From: Spirochaetales bacterium
GTDB lineage: Bacteria; Spirochaetota; Spirochaetia; DSM-2461
Assembly (NCBI GenBank): GCA_016936555.1
Contig: JAFGXR010000030.1
Location: forward strand, 1-62,201
Direction: 5' to 3'
Length of the DNA: 62,201 bases
Shown here in pieces: positions 1 to 8,146 of the stretch. Each line of letters starts with the position of its first letter. The first letter of the stretch is position 1. A program made the translations under genes and the position numbers. Under the pieces are notes generated by a model, which did no database searches, was not told where the DNA came from, and saw only the letters and a program-made list of their open reading frames with translations.

Positions 1-325
1 ACAAAAATTGTCTGAATATAGTGCCAATTATAATCATAACTATTCATAATGCAATAATTAATTGTAAGTATTGATAAGCTCCGGTAAGAGGTTTCTGGAA
101 TCCGGCAGGGCCAATAACGAAAATTCTGATCTCTATGCAGCCGAAGAGAATTATGGAAGCATCATGAAGGCTAAGTTGAAGCAACCGATACCGGAACCAT
201 TAAAAGCCTCTTCGACTGCTCAAAGAAATTGAAAAGAGGAATTTATTAGACCGCATCAGAGGGGCCGGAGTTGTTTTTTACAGATCTACAGGATAGTGTA
301 TAGTGAAGAGAATTATTAAAAACCA
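1..325. other. leading intergenic stretch
   Basis: No intact gene is visible before the ABC ATPase start at 326. The first 65 bases are very A+T rich. Positions 68-249 read like a worn coding fragment, listed separately. I see no convincing promoter or terminator hairpin, although the A+T-rich segment just before 326 could hold the operon promoter. Confidence 0.5.
68..249 (+). pseudogene. possible decayed coding fragment with one frameshift
   Basis: From 68 an open frame reads SSGKRFLESGRANNEN, then AAEENYGSIMKAKLKQ, with protein-like composition but no ATG at its head. It stops at 230-232. If the frame shifts near 187, the other frame reads DTGTIKSLFDCSKKLKRGIY and ends with TAG at 247-249. 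Together they look like the C-terminal tail of a degraded gene. I do not recognise the family, and a chance open frame is possible. Confidence 0.3.
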
Positions 326-1003
326 ATGAACATTATCGAACTGAAAAACATAACAAAAACCTACGCCATGGGCCAGGTCAGCGTCGAAGCTCTGAAAGGT
401 GTTTCCCTTTCCATCGCCAAGGGCGATTTCGTCGCCGTGTCCGGCCCTTCGGGGGCGGGAAAAACCACAATCATGAACATGATCGGCCTGGTCGATGAGC
501 CGACGGACGGAGAGGTCTGCATCGACGGGAGCTCCGTGTCCGGTCTTTCCGACAGGGAACTGACGGAGCTGCGCCACAGGAAGCTCGGGTTTATCTTTCA
601 GAGCTTCAACCTCATGCCCGTTCTCAATGTCTTTGAAAACATCGAGCTGCCCCTTCTCATAGGGAAAGATATTCCCTCCAGAAAAGAACGGGTGGAATTT
701 GTCGATTACCTGGTAGGTGAAGTCGGATTGACCCGGTGGAGAGGCCATCGCCCCTCCGAGCTGTCCGGCGGTCAGAGGCAGAGAGTCGCTATCGCCAGAG
801 CGCTGGTCACCAGGCCGGAGATCGTCATCGCCGACGAACCCACGGCCAATCTCGATTCGGCGACGGGGGAATCCATCCTCAATCTCATGAAAGAGATAAA
901 CCGGGAGCGCCAGACCACCTTCGTTTTCTCGACCCATGACGGGACCATACGGAATATGGCCGATCAGGTCATTCAGCTTCACGACGGCAGGGTTGTTTCT
1001 TGA
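326..1003 (+). CDS. ABC transporter ATP-binding protein, LolD/MacB type
   Basis: This 225-residue ATPase should power the two FtsX-type permeases that follow. It has a Walker A GPSGAGKTT (about 40-48), a signature LSGGQ (146-150), a Walker B ending IADEP with D170/E171, and an H-loop histidine in STHD near 204. The length and the FQSFNLMP segment are typical of the LolCDE/MacB ATPase group, which moves lipoproteins or other substrates off the inner membrane rather than importing solutes. It is the first gene of a six-gene run, and its stop overlaps the next start by four bases (TTGA). Family assignment is firm; the substrate is unknown. Confidence 0.93.
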   Translation: MNIIELKNITKTYAMGQVSVEALKGVSLSIAKGDFVAVSGPSGAGKTTIMNMIGLVDEPTDGEVCIDGSSVSGLSDRELTELRHRKLGFIFQSFNLMPVLNVFENIELPLLIGKDIPSRKERVEFVDYLVGEVGLTRWRGHRPSELSGGQRQRVAIARALVTRPEIVIADEPTANLDSATGESILNLMKEINRERQTTFVFSTHDGTIRNMADQVIQLHDGRVVS

Positions 1004-2451
1004 TATTTTATTCAGCTTTCAGAAACCTGGTGCGCAACAGGAAAAACAGCCTTATCATTTTTACTCTTCTGCTGATTGTTACCATGATATTCTTTCTGGG
1101 AAACAGTGTCCTGGATCAGATGGATGCCGGAATGAAAAAGTCCTATGTGGAAAATTACACGGGTCATCTGGTCATTAAAGGGTCTTCCGGGGAATCCTTC
1201 AGCCTCTTCGGGGCCAATAAGCCCGCTGTCGGCGAATTCTTTCCCATCCCCCTTCTGGAGAATGCCGAGGGGATTGAAGAGCGTCTCGGTTCAGTGGAGG
1301 GAATTGAATCCACCATTAAGCAGGTCTCCGGTCTGTCGGCTCTCGATGTATCGGGCAGGCGATATACCACGGTGCTTTTCGGGGTCGACCTGGAGGAATA
1401 CGGGAATTTTTTCCCGGGACTGGAGATAGTTAAAGGAGCTCTTCCCGGCAGGGGAAGAAGAGGCGCCCTGCTGACCGAAGCCATTGTTCAGAGAATCGGC
1501 CGGGAAACCGGAAAGACGCCGGAAATCGGCGATCCCCTGCTGTTCACGACCGCCGGGGCTACCGGGTTTAAAATCCGGGAAATTCCTCTGGCCGGCATCT
1601 ATACCTATCAATCGGGTAAACCGGCCCTTGATGATCTGGTCATAGCCGATGTCGGAACCGTAAGAGCCCTCAATTCCATCGTTCAGGGCTCGTCCGGCAC
1701 AAACGGTGAAGAAATTCCGGCGTTACCTTCAATAGACGATCTTTTCGGAGGGGACGGTACCGGGATCGACGATCTCTTCGGCGGCGATTCCGGAGAAGTC
1801 ATCGATCCCGATGATCTGTTTTCCTCTTCAGGCGATCTGATCGCCGGGGATCCGGTATCCGATTCGGGCGGATGGGATTTCCTTCTGATAAAACTGGCCG
1901 ATGGATATTCTCTTTCTCAGGTCCGCAGGAGTATCGAAACGGCGCTCGATGAAGCCGCGTTGGCAGGCGAAGTCATGGACTGGCGGGAAGCCGCCGGGAT
2001 GGAAGCCCTGATGATCCGTTTCGTTCAGATTCTCTACAATATCGGTTTTCTTCTTATCGTGGCGGCCGGCATTATCGCCATTGTCAATATTCTGCTCATT
2101 TCCCTTTTCGAGCGGGAAGGGGAAATCGGCACGCTCCGGGCCATCGGTGCGACGAAATCCTATGTGCGCCGGCTTATCCTGCTGGAAAACCTGATTCTCG
2201 CTTTTACAGCTGGTACCGGTGCCGTCGTCTCGGGCATCGCGATTTCCACCTTTATCAACAGCAGGGAAATCGCGATCGGCAATTCCGTTCTGCGGACTCT
2301 CATGGGAGGTGATGTCCTTTCGCTGGCCATACGTCCCGGTATCGCCTTTGTCAGCGTGGCAGCGTCTATTGTCATCGCCCTGCTATCCCTTCTCTATCCT
2401 TTAAATATCGCCTTGAAGATCAAGCCCGCGACGGCTATGGCGGGGAGGTAA
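1000..2451 (+). CDS. FtsX/MacB-type ABC permease with I-D-D-L-F repeat insert
   Basis: This 483-residue inner-membrane permease has the MacB/LolC layout: one N-terminal membrane segment (about 17-34), a large periplasmic domain, and three C-terminal membrane segments (about 350-375, 395-420 and 445-470). The FEREGEIGTLRAIGAT stretch is the family signature before the last segments. The start is TTG at 1000, overlapping the ATPase stop, which implies translational coupling. Unusually, the periplasmic domain carries an acidic, Gly-rich insert (residues about 240-285) with three copies of a short motif: IDDLFGGD at 245, IDDLFGGD at 256 and IDPDDLF at 268. A related motif occurs in the outer-membrane protein of the same operon. 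Role in extracting or pumping an envelope substrate is inferred. Confidence 0.88.
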   Translation: MIFYSAFRNLVRNRKNSLIIFTLLLIVTMIFFLGNSVLDQMDAGMKKSYVENYTGHLVIKGSSGESFSLFGANKPAVGEFFPIPLLENAEGIEERLGSVEGIESTIKQVSGLSALDVSGRRYTTVLFGVDLEEYGNFFPGLEIVKGALPGRGRRGALLTEAIVQRIGRETGKTPEIGDPLLFTTAGATGFKIREIPLAGIYTYQSGKPALDDLVIADVGTVRALNSIVQGSSGTNGEEIPALPSIDDLFGGDGTGIDDLFGGDSGEVIDPDDLFSSSGDLIAGDPVSDSGGWDFLLIKLADGYSLSQVRRSIETALDEAALAGEVMDWREAAGMEALMIRFVQILYNIGFLLIVAAGIIAIVNILLISLFEREGEIGTLRAIGATKSYVRRLILLENLILAFTAGTGAVVSGIAISTFINSREIAIGNSVLRTLMGGDVLSLAIRPGIAFVSVAASIVIALLSLLYPLNIALKIKPATAMAGR

Positions 2452-2452
2452 T

Positions 2453-3724
2453 ATGAAAAGCCATAAAAGAGCCTTTCTCGGCTTCCGCTACTTCAGAGGC
2501 CATCTCCGCCGTTTTCTCTTTCTCATCCTGGCCATCAGTTTCGGTTTCGCCCTGATTACCGTTATGACATCGCTCTCCCGGGGGATGTACGGCAATGTAT
2601 CCCGTGCCGCCCGGAATCACTACGGCGGCGAGCTCTTCGTGCTGGGGTACCATAAACAGTACGGAATGCTCGGCATGGTGGAGAGCGATGCCGCGGTTCA
2701 GAGGGCTGTTGACGCACTGCCACAGGCGCCTTCTCGCTGGTTGAAGAGAAGTCTTTTATTCAGCGATGGTTTTGTCTATTTCGCCGGTAACGGTTCCAGG
2801 CAGAAATACGTCTACGGTGTCGATTTTCCCCGGGAAGCCGATCTGTTTCCCCGCTCTCCGGGACCGGAGGATAGTCGCGCCATCATTCTCTCGGCTGTCA
2901 CGGCAGGCCAGCTGGGCGCGCGTATCGGCGATGATGTTGTGCTGAAGGTCCGCACGAAAACCGGTCAGATCAATACGGGAAACTTCATTGTCCGGGACAT
3001 TATTGAAGATGACAGCATTTTCGGCTCCTATAAGTGTTTTGTCGACCGTCGGGAACTGAATGCCCTGCTCGGGCTGGAGTCCGATAGCTATTTCTCTCTC
3101 GGCCTTTTCTTCGACAAAGCCGGAACGGCCAATGCCATGGCCCCGATTCTTCAGAAAGCCCTGGAGAAGGAACTTGCCGTTGCCCCGCTGGCGGCGGATA
3201 AGGATGATTTCGCCTACAGCCAGTCGGAGCACTGGACGGGGGTCCGCCATTTCGTTATGACTCTGGACCTCTATGTTTCTCAGGTCGGAGATCTGCTCCG
3301 CGCCATGGATCTTGTTTCCTACTTCCTCTACATAATGGTTTCCCTGATCGTCCTGGTCAGCATTTCCGTGACGTACCGCCTTATCATTCACGAGAGGTCA
3401 TCGGAAATCGGCACCATGCGAGCCATGGGGTTTCAACGAGGGGAGATTATAGCTGTTCTGCTCTGGGAGGCTTTGTTCGTCTTTCTTATTTCCCTTTTTA
3501 CCGGATCTCTTCTCTCTCTGCTTATACTGAAAGCACTTTCTCTCTTTTCTTTCGGAAATATTCCGGGAATTGAGATATTTCTTGATAAGGGGAGGTTGGT
3601 GCCCCTTTTTAAAGCGGAAGACATTCTGTTGAATATTTTTCTTCTGCTCTTCATACTCTTTCCGGCGCTTCTGGGACCGGCTTACAAAGCTTCCAGATTA
3701 AGAGCGGCCGCTATTAATCAGTGA
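2453..3724 (+). CDS. second FtsX-type ABC permease
   Basis: This 423-residue partner permease also has one N-terminal membrane segment (about 16-37), a periplasmic domain, and three C-terminal membrane segments. It carries the family element HERSSEIGTMRAMGFQRGE. It begins at ATG 2453 directly after the stop of the preceding permease, with GGGGAGG upstream. Two non-identical permeases with one ATPase resembles LolCDE (LolC + LolE + LolD) more than homodimeric MacB. It lacks the I-D-x-L-F insert seen in the first permease, so the two subunits probably have different periplasmic partners. Confidence 0.87.
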   Translation: MKSHKRAFLGFRYFRGHLRRFLFLILAISFGFALITVMTSLSRGMYGNVSRAARNHYGGELFVLGYHKQYGMLGMVESDAAVQRAVDALPQAPSRWLKRSLLFSDGFVYFAGNGSRQKYVYGVDFPREADLFPRSPGPEDSRAIILSAVTAGQLGARIGDDVVLKVRTKTGQINTGNFIVRDIIEDDSIFGSYKCFVDRRELNALLGLESDSYFSLGLFFDKAGTANAMAPILQKALEKELAVAPLAADKDDFAYSQSEHWTGVRHFVMTLDLYVSQVGDLLRAMDLVSYFLYIMVSLIVLVSISVTYRLIIHERSSEIGTMRAMGFQRGEIIAVLLWEALFVFLISLFTGSLLSLLILKALSLFSFGNIPGIEIFLDKGRLVPLFKAEDILLNIFLLLFILFPALLGPAYKASRLRAAAINQ

Positions 3725-3736
3725 TAGGAGTTTCAA

Positions 3737-4480
3737 TTGATTAAACACAGGTTTCTATTGACGCTTATGCTCATATTTTCATTCCCTTTTTTCCTGGAGG
3801 CTGAAGATTACCGGGCCATACTGGAAAAGGCCGATGCTCTTGCCAGTTATCTCGATAGCGATTTTTCCGCCGAATACACCATTGTTCACGAAAAGTCCGG
3901 ATCGGGCCGGGAGACGACTGTCTCCGCTGTTTTCCGGCGGGACAGCGACTACAAGTACACCATTATCGTTGCCGAACCGTCCATCAACAGAGGCCAGGGA
4001 TATCTGAAACTGAAAGATACGCTCTGGTTTTACGACCCCGAGAGCCGCCGGTTCAACTTTACCAGCTCCAAAGAGAGGTTCCAGAATTCCAATGCCCGGA
4101 ATTCCGATTTTACAAGATCGACCCTGGCGCAGGATTACGATGTCCTTTCGGCCTCCCGGACGACTCTGGGCACGTTCAATTGCTGGCTTCTCGATCTGGA
4201 AGCCAATAACGACGAAGTGACCTATCCCAAAATGAAAATCTGGGTCAGCGATGATTATCTGGTGAGGAAAACCGAGGATTACAGCCTTTCCGGCCAGCTG
4301 CTGAGAACCACGGCGATCCCTTCCTATCAGGTTCTGGAGGGGCGTTTCATTCCCCGGGCCGTTTATTTTTTCGAAGCCCTTGTCGATGAGAAGACGGTTA
4401 TTTCCATAGCAAAGCCTTCTTTCCGGGCTATTCCCGATACGGTTTTTACCAAGACCTTTCTGGAGAAAAGCGGACAATGA
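3737..4480 (+). CDS. LolA-like outer-membrane lipoprotein-sorting family protein
   Basis: A 247-residue secreted protein with an N-terminal signal peptide (hydrophobic about 5-20). The start is TTG at 3737, chosen because AGGAG lies six bases upstream at 3726-3730 and the signal peptide begins there. The body is predicted beta-rich, with the pattern GYLKLKDTLWFYDPES and later MKIWVSDDYLVRKTEDYS. This matches the family annotated as outer membrane lipoprotein-sorting protein (half-barrel LolA/LolB fold). Next to a LolCDE-like transporter it plausibly takes substrate from the permeases across the periplasm. Its stop overlaps the next start (ATGA). Family membership is judged by eye. Confidence 0.8.
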   Translation: MIKHRFLLTLMLIFSFPFFLEAEDYRAILEKADALASYLDSDFSAEYTIVHEKSGSGRETTVSAVFRRDSDYKYTIIVAEPSINRGQGYLKLKDTLWFYDPESRRFNFTSSKERFQNSNARNSDFTRSTLAQDYDVLSASRTTLGTFNCWLLDLEANNDEVTYPKMKIWVSDDYLVRKTEDYSLSGQLLRTTAIPSYQVLEGRFIPRAVYFFEALVDEKTVISIAKPSFRAIPDTVFTKTFLEKSGQ

Positions 4481-5928
4481 AAAAACTGTTTACGCCATTT
4501 GCTATTCTGATATTCTTATTATCCCCCCTGGCGGGGCAGGACAACGATATCGATTCGCTCTTCAGCGATGCGGAAGATGTTCCCGCCGAGGATGCCGCCG
4601 ATGTCCCATCGCAGAGCGGCGATATCGATTCCCTTTTCAGCGACGGGGAGAATGCTTCCGGAGACGGGCAGGCAAACCAGGATCAGACGGCGCAGAACTC
4701 ACCGTCGCTCCTCGACAGCCTGATAAACAAAGAAAGTTTTCACTTCGGCGCCAGCTTCGATGTGACCGTCGGTTATTCTCCGGGGTGGGAAATATCGCCG
4801 GAGCCGGAGTTCAGTGATTCCGCCCTGATGTTCCTCTCCTCGAAACTCACCCTCGATGCCACCGTAAATGACAGCTTCCGCTTCCTCCAATCCTACAATG
4901 TGGCTTTTCCGGCCTTCGAGCCGAAGGTGAGCGAGTTCTTCGCCGATTTCGATTTCGGCGACCTGGTCTATTTCCGCATGGGCCGTCAGAACCTGACCTG
5001 GGGGATCTCCCGGTATTACAAATTTACGAATCTTCATGCCAGGCTGCCTCAGGATTTCGGCTATACTTATGAGCTGAACAGCACGACGGGCACCCATATC
5101 ATAGATTCGACAACAGATACCTATTCCCGGGTTGTCATCGATTCCGCCGATACGATAACCGATACGGATTCCTACTCCATTAAAATGGATATTCCCATTG
5201 GCATCGGCGGATTCCAGGGGCTAATGCTGACCCGTAACGGTTATTTTTCCGATGCTTCGACTCCCGCCGCCGATGAACTGGGCTGGGGGGGGTATTTCAA
5301 TCTGGCTTTACCCTGGGCCGATATGACGATCGGGGGGTTCTACCACAAGGATCTGAATCTCCGGGGCTTTTTCTCCGCCCAGACAACCCTGTTCAAGCGG
5401 CTGGAGCTCTATACGGAAGCGGTCGTCTCCTACGATCAAGGGATGGATGATCTGCTTCCGCTTATCGATGACGAACCTGATGAAAACGACCAATATGTTC
5501 ACGAAGCCGACCCGGACAGTCTCGATTTCGGCGCCAACATCGGTTTCTATATCGATTTCCTGGACGGGATGCTGGAGTTCAGCGGTGAGTATTACTACAA
5601 CGGAGAGGAAACGGAACTGGAGCCTCTGGGGACGAAACTCGGCATGTCTCTTGTCTGGGGACACAATCTGGCGGGAGGTTTCGCTCTTAACCTGTTGGAT
5701 AAGACACTTAAAATCGAAGCCTATACGCTCTATAATATCAGTGAGAACACAGGAGTCGCCGCTCCGGTTATAACATGGAAGGGCTTCGGCTTTCTTGAGC
5801 TGAAAGCGGGTTTCCTTTTTGTCTATGGATCTGAAGAGGGAACTTATACTCGGGAAAATCCCGATCCTTCGAGCCTGGATCGCAACTACAGCCTGGTTCT
5901 TCAGGCGAAGGTGAGTGGTAAAATATAA
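4477..5928 (+). CDS. outer-membrane beta-barrel protein with D-I-D-S-L-F repeats
   Basis: A 483-residue protein with a signal peptide (1-20), then an acidic linker, then a long stretch of alternating aromatic and polar strands typical of an outer-membrane barrel (about 85-483). The linker carries two exact copies of DIDSLFSD (24-31 and 49-56) and a weaker LLDSLINKESF near 75. The strand-rich part contains YFRMGRQNLTWGIS, a porin-like feature. Start overlaps the LolA-like gene by four bases. As the outer-membrane member of the operon it may receive or secrete what the ABC machine moves. The linker motif echoes the permease insert. No specific family is recognised. Confidence 0.72.
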   Translation: MKKLFTPFAILIFLLSPLAGQDNDIDSLFSDAEDVPAEDAADVPSQSGDIDSLFSDGENASGDGQANQDQTAQNSPSLLDSLINKESFHFGASFDVTVGYSPGWEISPEPEFSDSALMFLSSKLTLDATVNDSFRFLQSYNVAFPAFEPKVSEFFADFDFGDLVYFRMGRQNLTWGISRYYKFTNLHARLPQDFGYTYELNSTTGTHIIDSTTDTYSRVVIDSADTITDTDSYSIKMDIPIGIGGFQGLMLTRNGYFSDASTPAADELGWGGYFNLALPWADMTIGGFYHKDLNLRGFFSAQTTLFKRLELYTEAVVSYDQGMDDLLPLIDDEPDENDQYVHEADPDSLDFGANIGFYIDFLDGMLEFSGEYYYNGEETELEPLGTKLGMSLVWGHNLAGGFALNLLDKTLKIEAYTLYNISENTGVAAPVITWKGFGFLELKAGFLFVYGSEEGTYTRENPDPSSLDRNYSLVLQAKVSGKI

Positions 5929-6902
5929 TGGAAGTTGCCATAATCGGCGGATCGGGCTTTATCGGAACCCGGCTGGCCGCCCGTTTAATCTCAGGAGGCC
6001 ATCAGGTCAGGATCATCGATAAACTCGAAAGCAGGGCATACCCTGACCTCTGGCGGCCCGGGGATGTGAGAAATCCGGAATCTCTGATCGCCGCTCTTAA
6101 GGGCGCCGGAGCGGTTTTCAATCTGGCGGCGGAACACCGCGATGACGTTTCTCCGGTCTCTCTTTATTACGATGTCAACGTGAAGGGAGCCGGAAATGTC
6201 TGTGAAGCATGCCGGACACTCGGAATAGAAAACATCTGTTTTACTAGTTCAGTTGCTGTTTACGGTCATTCCGATGTTGAGACCGATGAAAACGGAGAAT
6301 TTCATCCTGAAAATGAATACGGAAAGTCGAAACTCGCTGCCGAAAAAATATACAGGACATGGATGGAGGAATCCGATGGCCGGACTCTGTCGATCATACG
6401 CCCGACTGTCTGTTTCGGAGAGGATAACAGGGGCAATGTCTACAATCTCCTGCGTCAGATGGCATCGGGAAAGTTTATGATGATCGGAAAGGGGATCAAT
6501 CGCAAATCCATGTGCTATGTGGAAAATCTCGCGGCTTTTTTACAGTACAATCTGGAATTCGGCAATGGTCTGCATATCTATAATTACATCGATAAGCCGG
6601 ACTTTGATATGAACTCTCTTGTCCGGACCGTAAGACGGGAGTTGGGAAAAAACGATTCGATTAAATTGAGAATCCCCTATGGAGTCGGTATGGCCGGAGG
6701 ATATTGTTTCGATCTTCTGGCCCGGATATTGAAACGAAAATTGCCGATCAGTTCTGTCCGCGTGGCCAAGTTCAATCAGAATACCCTCTACAAATCCTCC
6801 CTGATTGATCAACTCGGTTTTAATGCGCCGGTTCCTCTGCAGGAGGGGCTGGAAAGAACGATCCGCCATGAATTTAATCATATTGCAAAGAAGAATAATT
6901 GA
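5928..6902 (+). CDS. NAD-dependent epimerase/dehydratase (extended SDR)
   Basis: A 324-residue extended short-chain dehydrogenase. It shows a Rossmann GGSGFIG (7-13), the serine pair S107/S108 in FTSSVAVYG, and the catalytic Y131-x3-K135 in EYGKSK. Family members usually act on nucleotide-activated sugars (epimerase, dehydratase or reductase). The start ATG shares one base with the upstream stop (TAATG), so the gene is coupled to the envelope operon. It could modify a sugar for the exported envelope component, but the substrate cannot be read from sequence. Confidence 0.88.
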   Translation: MEVAIIGGSGFIGTRLAARLISGGHQVRIIDKLESRAYPDLWRPGDVRNPESLIAALKGAGAVFNLAAEHRDDVSPVSLYYDVNVKGAGNVCEACRTLGIENICFTSSVAVYGHSDVETDENGEFHPENEYGKSKLAAEKIYRTWMEESDGRTLSIIRPTVCFGEDNRGNVYNLLRQMASGKFMMIGKGINRKSMCYVENLAAFLQYNLEFGNGLHIYNYIDKPDFDMNSLVRTVRRELGKNDSIKLRIPYGVGMAGGYCFDLLARILKRKLPISSVRVAKFNQNTLYKSSLIDQLGFNAPVPLQEGLERTIRHEFNHIAKKNN

Positions 6903-6915
6903 AAGTATTATTGAA

Positions 6916-6935
6916 TCGGGGATTTGAATCCCCGA
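6916..6935. repeat. 8-9 bp inverted repeat after the first operon
   Basis: TCGGGGAT and ATCCCCGA form a compact hairpin 14 bases after the SDR stop. No T-run follows, so it is at best a weak terminator or a message-stabilising 3' hairpin. Confidence 0.45.
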
Positions 6936-7043
6936 AACCAAATATAAGGTCAGATTGAAGTCTTCTTCTATGGTCTAAAATCACGAAAACTGATTTAATT
7001 GCGTTCTCTTACATTGTTATTATAGCGGGGCTGGAGCAGGTCT

Positions 7044-8075
7044 ATGGAATCAGCGATGAAAAAAGGTATCCTCTTTGATATTCATTATTTCAGGGCCTTT
7101 GCCATTATAAATGTCATTCTCGTCCATATTCTGAGGCTGCCGGAAGATCTGGCCACGACACACTACGGACTCGTATTCAAGTCGATGCGGGAAGTTCTTT
7201 TCCATGACAGCACGATTTATTTTATATTTATATCGGGCTTTCTGTTCAAGCATCTGTCATCAAAAACAGGCACCGGGAAATACTATCTGAACAAGTTTAA
7301 AAATGTGGTTATTCCCTACACCGTTATTTCCCTCTTGTTGATCTTTTTTAATATAGCTTCCGGCAAATATCCGGATTTTACCGTGCCGGAAATCCTGACA
7401 GTTTTTCTGACCGGTAAAGTTCAAATACAATTCTGGTATATCCCCTTCATTATCCCTGTTTTTGTAATAAGTCCTTTTTTCTTGAAAATACCGGCGAAAT
7501 ATTTCACCGCTATTGCCCTGGCCGCCTTGTGCCTTCCCTTATTGGGGACCAGGACCGGGACAGATATTACCATAGGGACTTATCTGTATTTTCTGCCTGT
7601 CTACACTCTGGGCATCCTCTGTTCCGCCCATTATGACAGGTTTATCCATTTCTATCGAAAATACACCTGGCTGGCGGGAGTCGTTGCGATCCTCTCCACT
7701 GCCGGCCTTTTGATGATTCACTGTAATGATTTTTATCCCATATATTCTTTTCTGAATCTGATCGAGACTTTGTTCTATATACAGAAGATCTCGTTTCTTC
7801 TGGTCATTATGCGGTTCCTACAGGTTCTGAATGAAAACCACAGGTATCTGAGAAAAATCGCTGATTACAGCTTCGCCGCTTTTTTCCTTCATAATATCGT
7901 CGCCAAGATAATATATCATTTTGCCTTTCCGGTTATTATTGAAATGCAGAACTATGTCGCCATTACGGTCATCTTGTTTCTCAGCGTCTTTCTGATAATT
8001 GTTCTGACTTTTCTCCTGTCCTTTGGCGTTAAAAAGATTTCCGGCAAATATTCCAGATATCTGATCGGCGTTTAA
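7044..8075 (+). CDS. acyltransferase-3 family integral membrane protein
   Basis: A 343-residue protein made almost wholly of membrane segments (about ten). The N-terminus has the family hallmark: an Arg in the first helix (R17 in HYFRAFAI) and a His one turn of sequence later (H28 in NVILVHI). Family members transfer acetyl or other acyl groups to surface polysaccharides, lipids or antibiotics. GGGGCTGGAGCAGG lies upstream of ATG 7044; a second ATG at 7056 is also possible. It stands alone between the envelope operon and the next outer-membrane gene, so its acceptor is unknown. Confidence 0.8.
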   Translation: MESAMKKGILFDIHYFRAFAIINVILVHILRLPEDLATTHYGLVFKSMREVLFHDSTIYFIFISGFLFKHLSSKTGTGKYYLNKFKNVVIPYTVISLLLIFFNIASGKYPDFTVPEILTVFLTGKVQIQFWYIPFIIPVFVISPFFLKIPAKYFTAIALAALCLPLLGTRTGTDITIGTYLYFLPVYTLGILCSAHYDRFIHFYRKYTWLAGVVAILSTAGLLMIHCNDFYPIYSFLNLIETLFYIQKISFLLVIMRFLQVLNENHRYLRKIADYSFAAFFLHNIVAKIIYHFAFPVIIEMQNYVAITVILFLSVFLIIVLTFLLSFGVKKISGKYSRYLIGV

Positions 8076-8129
8076 AGGCTGCCCATAGAAAAAAAACAAA
8101 GAAATGAGATTCAGCCCTTCGATTTTGAC

Positions 8130-8135
8130 TATAAT
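8130..8135 (+). promoter_or_regulatory. -10 element just ahead of 8147 gene
   Basis: A perfect TATAAT ends only 11 bases before the ATG at 8147, so the transcript would have an untranslated leader of a few bases at most. No Shine-Dalgarno sequence is visible in between. The -35 region is not convincing. Confidence 0.4.
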
Positions 8136-8146
8136 GGAACTGTACC

